NCBI GenBank assembly: GCA_032622095.1
Contig: CP136069.1
Location: forward strand, 50,886,760-50,950,759
DNA: 64,000 bases
Direction of reading: 5' to 3'
Source: Siphonodentalium dalli
Taxonomy: Eukaryota > Mollusca > Scaphopoda > Gadilida > Siphonodentaliidae
The notes under the pieces are model-generated. The model was not told the DNA's origin. It saw only the letters and a program-made list of their open reading frames with translations, and made no database searches. The translations under genes were made by a program, and so were the position numbers. Shown here piece by piece: positions 26,001 through 35,000 of the stretch (the first letter of the stretch is position 1; each line of letters starts with the position of its first letter).

Positions 26001-29000
26001 TTACAAAATATCGATTAAAACACTTATTATTGGCCCAAACTCCACCAAACTTCGTATATTTATAGTGTGAACATGAATACACATGCCTATGAACTTTATT
26101 CATGAAATTTCCTATTATTTGGACTTGTGTTCGGTTATGTTCGGTTGTGTTCGGTTGTGTTCGGCTTTTATGAGCTCCCCCTCAATCATGAATTTTATCT
26201 TCTGCAAATTAGGGGATATATAAACTTCCTAGAAGGGAAATTTAACTAACAACAATGTAAATTTGATACTATAGATACTTCACAGAAGATGAGGCCTAAG
26301 CAGAATGAGATCTTGAGACTCTAGATACTTCCCAGAAGATGAGGCCTAAGCAGAATAAGGTTCTCAGAGGGTGTATTTGGTTATGCTAGCCTGCTGTGTG
26401 GAGCAACCCCCTAAATTCACCCTCTGGGAACCTCATTCTACAAATGCCAGACACTCTTAATTCAAACTTGGAGAAAATGAAATTAATCTGATTTTAATGA
26501 CCACTGAGTGATAATGTAAACAACAAGGGTGCTTCAATGATAACACCATTAATCTCAGTTAAATTACAAATGACATGAATTACACTCTCTGGGGATGGAA
26601 AGCACTATGGCACAGCAGATGTTATCTACCCATCTGCCAGTTGTATAAACATGTGTCCATCAAAGCACATGGGTGGCTTGCTGTAGTAGAGAATACAAGG
26701 ATTTAAAGTCATTTACTGAACATTTCTGTACATCTGTCTGTTCCTGATTTCTCCCAAACCCCTGATTTCAACCAAATATAGTGGAGTGACTAGAGGTACC
26801 TCCCCTCCCCTCCCAAAGATGTAATGTCATAGGTTCTTCAAAATTTTAATGAGTTTTTTTTAATTTTATTTAAAAATAAAATATTTTATTTAATAAAAAA
26901 AAAAATATTTATTAAAAATAAAATATATATATATATATTTTTTTTTTTTTGGGTTAAATTGAGCAATAAGTTAAATTGAATTTTTTTTTTTTAAATTCAG
27001 ATTTATGTCCATAGCCCCACCCACATTTGACCCAGTGACCTCATTTGAACAAATCTGAACCACAGTCACCCAAGGTACCCTCATACCAAATATGAACCCA
27101 TTCGGCCTGACAACTTCAGAAAAGAAGTCGTTTTAAGAATTACTATGTGGAAAAATAGTTATGGTCCTGACATCAAAACTATTTGACTTGGTGACCTCAT
27201 TTGAACAAATCTGAATGAGAGTCACCTAGGGAACATCCACACCAAATATGAACCTATTCGGTATGATGGTTTCAGAGGAGAAGATGTTTTTAAAAAAGTT
27301 GACAGACGGACGGACGGACGACGGACGAGGAGTGATGACTATAGCTCCACCGGAGACTTTGTCTCAGGTGAGCTAAAAAGGAATAGATTCTTTTTAAAAC
27401 TAAAACTAAAAACTGTTTAATTTGACAATAAAGATACTTTCCAGAGGAGATGAGGCCTAAGCAGAATGAGGTACCCAGAGGGTCACTTTAGTGCAGGGTA
27501 GCATCACTAAATTACCCTCTGGGACCTCATTCTGCTAATGACCAACACCATATTTTGAGGCCTGAATACTCTAAACACAAGTGATGTGTGGTTTTAATTT
27601 AATTTCGGTTTTGGTTTCGGTATGTTTTGTAGGAAAAAACAGGTTTTGGTTTCGGTTATGGTTTTACTCAATACACTAATGACTATATGCATATAGCAAA
27701 TGGTATAGTACATGTACATGTATATGGTATAATATTTCCAGCCATTTTCCAGTGATTTCCATAGTCTATATGGCAATATGTGCCATTATCGCCCATATGA
27801 CACCCAAATGTTCCAAATTGAAACTGCTAGGTGTATAGTGGTGGCAAATAGCAGTTGACAAAAGCACGCGCTAACCACACATATTTGAAAAGCAACCAGA
27901 GGTGTCGGTTAATTGAAACCGGAAGAATAGGTTTTATAGAATATATTAGTTGCAGTTCAGTTCAGTTTCAGTGCCAGGCTTATTTTGTAGGTTTAGTGCC
28001 AGGGAATCTTACGTTTTTCATGGGCATCAAAATTATTACTATGAATACTTGGTGATAGTTTTGAGTTATAACATGCCCCTAAGGACTTATCCAGTTTGTT
28101 TTTAAATTCGCTATAGCATGCAGGGAAATTTCCAGGGCTGTTTTGATACCTGTTACAGGTATGGGCGCCCAAACTTGAGAAGCCTAAATGACCCCAAACT
28201 CCTAGTGGACAGTATTGAGTCAACCTGAATTTTCAAGGCAATTCAACAATATGCGCTGTAAATAAACATCTGCAGTTGCAATACAGCCTTCATTTGCATG
28301 TTGAATTTTTAAATCAGAAATATTATGTCATATTTATAATATACCGGTATGCATCTGTACTAGTATCTGTGTTGGTTCGGTGTAGAAGCCTTATTTTAAA
28401 GTTATATTGGGATATCGGTACATCCTCTGCTGGAAACAGGTGTCCCCAAATTATCTCTGGATTCTTCCCTGATAGCATGCTTAAGCATACCCAATAAAAA
28501 TTCAACCCCAAAAAAAAAAAATATAAAAAAATCTTTTCTTTTTTTTTAACAATTATTATTTTTTTATATTATTTTTTAGGGCCGATCTCATCGGCCCTGG
28601 CACTCTACAGACCGTAAATTAGGGCCGATGAGATCGGCCCCTGGCACTGGAAGAGTTAAATAAAACCAGAGAGAAAACCGAGAAACTTTAAAAACACTAT
28701 TTCTTTGCAGTGATAGCGTCCCTCATGTCAGTGATAAAGAATTTGATGAACAGAAGGTTTATGTGAACATACGGAATGTTACACAACAGCTGATGAATAC
28801 ATTCAACATCAGCATATTTCCAGTCCTTGGAAACCATGATCCTTATCCGTCCAATCAGATGCCGTATGACTACACTGGTTACTATACTAACATCCTGCAC
28901 CAATCTCTCTGGGACAAGCTCATACCATATCAGCAGTTGGATATATTCAAAAAAGGTATTGTTTATATGGTTCATCCCATTCTCCCCTCCTCTGATTGGC

Positions 29001-32000
29001 TCAAGACATGTGGCAGGCCATGTTTCATGCTCTTGGTGACCAATTTGACCAATGGCAAATTTTTTCAATATTGGCAAAGGAAAATAACATTTGACCATTT
29101 AACTTTCAACAGTTTCAAGGCTATACATGTACCAGCAATTATCTCTCAGAACATCACCAAATCACACTTTAACCTTACACGACGAAGACAAGCTAATAAA
29201 TGTGAAAACGCCCTCCAATAGTAGTATACATGTACCACCATGCATTCTTGTGATAAAAGCTAAATATTTGTGTTTCATCAATTGATTGGAGGCAACTATG
29301 ATTGCTAATTTGAGACACGGACAATATGATCAATATAATATATTTTACCTTCTCACAGGTGGTTAATATACTCATGTGCTGTTGTCTGGTATTAGACTAG
29401 TCGACCTCAACACAAATTTATACTACAGTATATTATATTTCGGTAGGTGGATATTATTCTCATGTGCTGTTATCTGGTATTAGACTAGTCGCATCAACAT
29501 TAACCTATACTACAATATATTACGTTTGGCCTTCTCACAGGTGGATACTATTCTCATGTGCTGTTATCTGGTATTAGACTAGTCGGCCTCAACACAAATC
29601 TATACTACAGTCAGAATACGCTGACCGAAGATGTCGATGATCCCGCAGGTCAGTTTTCATGGCTGGAGAGCGAACTGAAGACTGCTAGAGCCAAGACACA
29701 GAGGGTAATAACCGGCATGCTCTAATAATATATCCTTCATTCATTGAATTGTTTCAAACTTGACAGGCAGTGAAATGTATGAAGCTTGTGTATTATACAC
29801 ACATGCAAAACTCGTTCCTTCTTTTGTAATGTAAGACATTGCCTGCGTGTCCTCATTTCGGGTTTTAGGAGATTGGTTGTCCGTATCAGATAATAACACA
29901 ATCATCGCCTTATAGGCCTGCATGCCATGACTGTGTGAGTAGAATACATGGGCATTTTCGTTGACTGTACATGTATATGAGGTGCATGTATATGTAACTA
30001 TACCAGAAAATAAATGCATTGAAAAGAGAGTCTATTTTCACAATTGACCAACCTTCATGACATGTGACTCAACAGCAACATGACTTGGCAATATAAACTG
30101 TTGATCTCAATGCCAATCTAACACCCAAGGTTAGAAAATTATGATTCTATCAAACAATCACGCCATATCATGCAATGTATACATACATAATGGCGCAGTA
30201 CAAAACCAATACTCACGCATTTGTATTGCTTGAGTATATGCCGTGGATACATGAATGAATATAATACACTAGCTTCGTACATCTCACTGCAGGTGTTTTA
30301 TCAACCCAGAATGTTAGTATTCTACGAGGCTGCAAGCCAGGGTAATTTATTATTCTGGTTTAGCTACATGTATGTGTAACTTGTAATATATTTTTCTATG
30401 GTATTGCTATGGAGATTTACTTGTCGAGTTCATTTTGTTATTATAAGGTTTGATTATTCTCAAGTGTGCAAGTAGTGTGTCTGTCATTTGCAGAATGAGG
30501 TCCCCCAGAGGGTGAATTTAGTGACCCGCTAGCATCACCAATTTAACCCTCTGGGAACCGCATTCTACTTGGGCCTCAACTGCTATGGGAGACTTAGGAT
30601 CTGATTGAAGTTCTCCAGTTGAAGTTGATGATGTTCACCCATTAGTCACCTCGATTATGCAATTTATCTTCTGGAAATTAGGGGATATAGAAACTTTCAG
30701 AAGGCAAAATGTAACTAAAACAATGTTAATTTTAGACTATTCATACTTCCCAGAAGATGAGGCCTATTAGGAGAATGAGGACCCCAGAGGGTGAATTTGG
30801 TGATGCTAGCTCGTTGTGTGGGATAGCATCACTAAATTCACCCTCTGGGGGACCTCATTCTGCAAATGACTGAGTCAAAGTGACTGTCAAACAGACCCAC
30901 TATATGCAGGCTTGCATACAAAATTCCTCTATTCCTCTACATGTCTCTTAACCCTTTACCCAACAGAAGGGCCCTGTGCCAATGCATTCTCTTATATATG
31001 CGAGTCGACCATAGGTCGCCTCGCATATATAAGAGAATGCATTGGCTTAACACATTAAAAATTATAAAATTGTTAAAGAATGTAAGAAAAAATGGTAAAA
31101 AAAGATTTTTTTTAGGCCAATGCATTCTCTTATATATGCGAGGCGACCTATGGTCGACTCGCATATATAAGAGAATGCATTGGCACAGGGCATAACTGTA
31201 ACTATCACAATGTGGTCAAGGAGCCGGTTCCAATGATATCCATATGTGTATGGTTCTATTGAGACAGACCGAAGATATTTTAGGCTGTTGAAGCTTTATT
31301 TGGCCGGTTGTGGCCGGTTTGTTGGGTAAAGGGATAAGCAACTAGATTACATGTGCAAGTATCTGCTCAGGATAAGGCCTAAGAAGAATGAGGTCCCCAG
31401 AGGGTGAATTTGGTGATGGTGATACTAGCCCGCTCTGCAGGATAGCATCACTAAATTCACCCTCTTGGGACCTCATTCTACAATGTTTTTTATAATTAGG
31501 TCTGATTATAGGGGAAACAAGGAAGACTCTGTAATAAGGCTGGGATGTATTAGTCAGTGTCCAAGCTCAGGAAATGTGTTAACATCACTGTTGTTAGGCC
31601 ACAGAAAATGAAATGTATGGTTGGGGTTTTACAAGTCAGAAAAAAATAATCCTTTCCTAGTTGCTAATAAAGATATTTTATCAACAAATCGAGTCAATTT
31701 TCCTTTTTCAAATCGTCGAGGCTCAATTCATCAATTCTCTGATTCTGCTTTCATCTTCTGGCAACGTTAGTGCCACCACTATTGTTTGTTTCTTTTTATC
31801 GATCTCTGTTACTTCGTGCTATGTTAATAGTTCAGTCTATTAATTACTCAAATTACTTAATTTGGCAGGTTTATTTTTATCGCCATTGTTGTTTTTGAGT
31901 CTGAGTTATAGGGGAAACAAGGAAGACTCTGTAATAAGGCTGGGAGTCAGTGCTAATAATGTATTAGTCAGTGTCCAAGCTCAGGAAATTTGTTAACATC

Positions 32001-35000
32001 ACTGTTGTTAGGCCACAGAATATTAAATATATCTTATTTTTGTGGTTTAGTGCAACCATGAAATAAACATCCAACTGAGTATCAGTTGGTAGAGTAAATA
32101 TCAATATAGAACGTACAAGATGAAAACGAAGATCAGGCAGTGTACACCTGAGGGTATGTCTGTTTTCAGCATGTCATAAAATTAATTGGGGAAAAGATGG
32201 AATACTAGATGAAATATAATCTATTAAAATACTAGTATCAGTCATTTGTCAGTGGTCTATTTGGTATTGTTTAATAATAAATTAACTTTGTAAGCCAGTG
32301 CATTCTCTTAAATATGTCAGGCTCCCTATGGGAGACTCATATATATAAGAGAATGCACTGGCACAGTATCTTTAATGCTGCACCAGCACAGCTCCCATGA
32401 TGAAAGGGTTAAGATGTACATGTATGTTGTGTTCTGTTGATTTATATTAACATATGAATATATCCTCCTACCATTTGTCAAACATTTCTTTATTATACGT
32501 CCTTTTGAAAAAAGGTTGTATTATGTAATCAGTCTGTCCATCTGTCTGTTCGTCTGTCCATCCAATTGTCCGTCCATTAACATTTTTGGTTTCCGATCGA
32601 TAACTACAGTTTGGATTATTTAATCTCAACCAAAGTTGGTATTTCCCAGCTAAAGATACAGGCCAAGTTTTGAATATAGGTTCTGTCCAATTATTTTTAC
32701 ATGAGTTATGGCCCTTTTTCTACTTAGAATTTGACGCATTTTGGCATTGAAATTAGGGGATATATCAGATATTCTTTAAATGTAAGCTCATATAATTATT
32801 TTATTTTGTGGTAGTACAATTCAAAATGGCTTAAGGGCGTATTTTGCCACTCCCTAGCGATGCTCTTGTTTTTATTTTAGGTCTACATTTTTGCCCATGT
32901 GCCTCCCGGAATATTCGAGAAGAAGAAGGGTATGGGATGGATGTATGGTAACTTCAACAAGAGGCTGCTTAATATTACCGCCAATTACACTGATGTGATA
33001 GCAGCTCAGTTTTATGGCCACGAGCACACTGACACATTCCATATACAATACAGCAATAAAGGTAAACACATCATAAAAGACATATTATGGACTTGTTCGG
33101 CTGCATGAAATTGATAAGTTAGTACTCAGGTGTTATGCCAGCCTGGGGAGTGTAGCATTCTACTAACATTGCTGAAAATTTAAAAGAAATCGACCCTACC
33201 ACTCCATAGTAAACATCATCTGAACTACACCCAATTGTAGATATTTACATACATAAACTACACAAATGATTTCACCATTGAGAGTCAATGCATTTAATTA
33301 ATATATAAGAATGATGGTGTTTGTTGTCAATTTGGATTAATATTCTAAAAAATAACTACTTTGAGCAAGATTATTCTGAATTTCTATTTGATCACCCAGC
33401 CGGAGTGTTTCACATCACTTTAATTAAACGGATATGGCTCATTCGATCTTCCAAATTGTGTATATACGCAATTTATAAGGAGGTATAAGATAGGTTGATA
33501 AATGCACAACATATTGATATATGCCGGCTTCATATGGTCTGAAAAATACTTTCCACGACCACAGCCATGTTCACCTCACTTTAAGCCTTTCTTTAATAAA
33601 TGAATTCTCCCAGCCAGTTATAAAAGTATATATTGGAATAGTCTATTATTCATCTTGAGGGGTGTTCAGAAAATATGATCGGGATTCCTATTCGTTTGTG
33701 GGAAATGTTCATATAATACATTGAACAAATGGCCTAATGTAAATCTTATTTTCTGAGCATTTCCTAAGGGAACTATTCGTCAATGAGTATTTAGCATAGA
33801 AAAGGTTAAAGATGTCAATCCAATTTACGGTCTTAATCCTTTCATGACAGGAGCAGCACTGGTGCAGCATTAATTCCATTAACTCCACGAAGCTTTACGT
33901 CAGTGTCAGCCAACATATAACGATAAAATGATGAAGCCAATCAGGCGATTATCGGAATTCCTATATAGTGACAGGTCGATTCGCCACACATTCGCTGCTA
34001 AAATTAGCACAATAACTTTTCTGTCACATTGATAGTTTCATGCAGTGTATATAAAATTAGAGATTACGACATGTAATTAATTTAAACACTAAAAACATCT
34101 ATTAACACTTTCTATACTAAATACTCATTCACCAAATTCACCCTCTGGGGACCTTATTCTGCAAATGACAAACACACTATTTGCAGGCTTGTTTATGAGT
34201 AGTTCCCTTTCGTTCAACAAACGACCATATGAATCATTCAGCACTTGTATTATCTGTTCCCATCTGTTGTCTGCTTATATTACTCCAAAATGAACGATAG
34301 AACATTCCAATGTATACTTTTCTAACCGGGTGGGAGAATCCATTTAGTATAGAAAGGGTTAAGAGTCCAGAATAGACCAGTTGGGCCTGAGAATAAGGTG
34401 CCTGTCATTTGCAGAATGAGGTCCCCAAAGGGTGAAGTTAGTGATGCTATACAGCATGGGCTAGCATCACTAAATTCATCCACTGGGGACCTCATTTTGC
34501 TTAAGCCTCATCTTCTCTGGAAAGTTTCTTTATTACCAAATTTCTATAGAAACTTCTTCACAAAGATTCTATTTCTTTTTAGATTAGTTTCTCTATATTC
34601 CCAAATTGGCAGAAGACACATTGCATAATCGAGGTTCCCAATGGGTGTACATCACAATATTCACCATCTGGGAACTTCAATCTGAGTCTTTGTCTCCCAT
34701 GGCAGATTAGGCCATGCAGAATGAGGTCCAAAGAGGATGAATTTAGTGATGTTAGGGATAGCATCACTAAATTCACCCTCTGGGGAACTCATTCTGCAAA
34801 TGACATGCATGCTATAATCAGGTTTGATGCTAGTCCGCTATGCAGGCACCTTATTCTCAGGCCTGTGACCAATAATAATTCCAAGCAAGGAGAATAGAAT
34901 TAGGTATTTTTAAGAATTTCAACATTTAACATAACACCCGGTTTTGTTATTCTCGAAAATCGAAAGGAAATATCTGTCAATCGTAAAACTATTTGTGCGC

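Noticed and set aside
30937-31195. Paired frames of 75-85 codons on both strands with repeated CILLYMR and RIYKRMHW phrases
   Set aside because: They are translations of the 68-bp palindrome in B-family MITEs and appear identically wherever it occurs. Not a gene.
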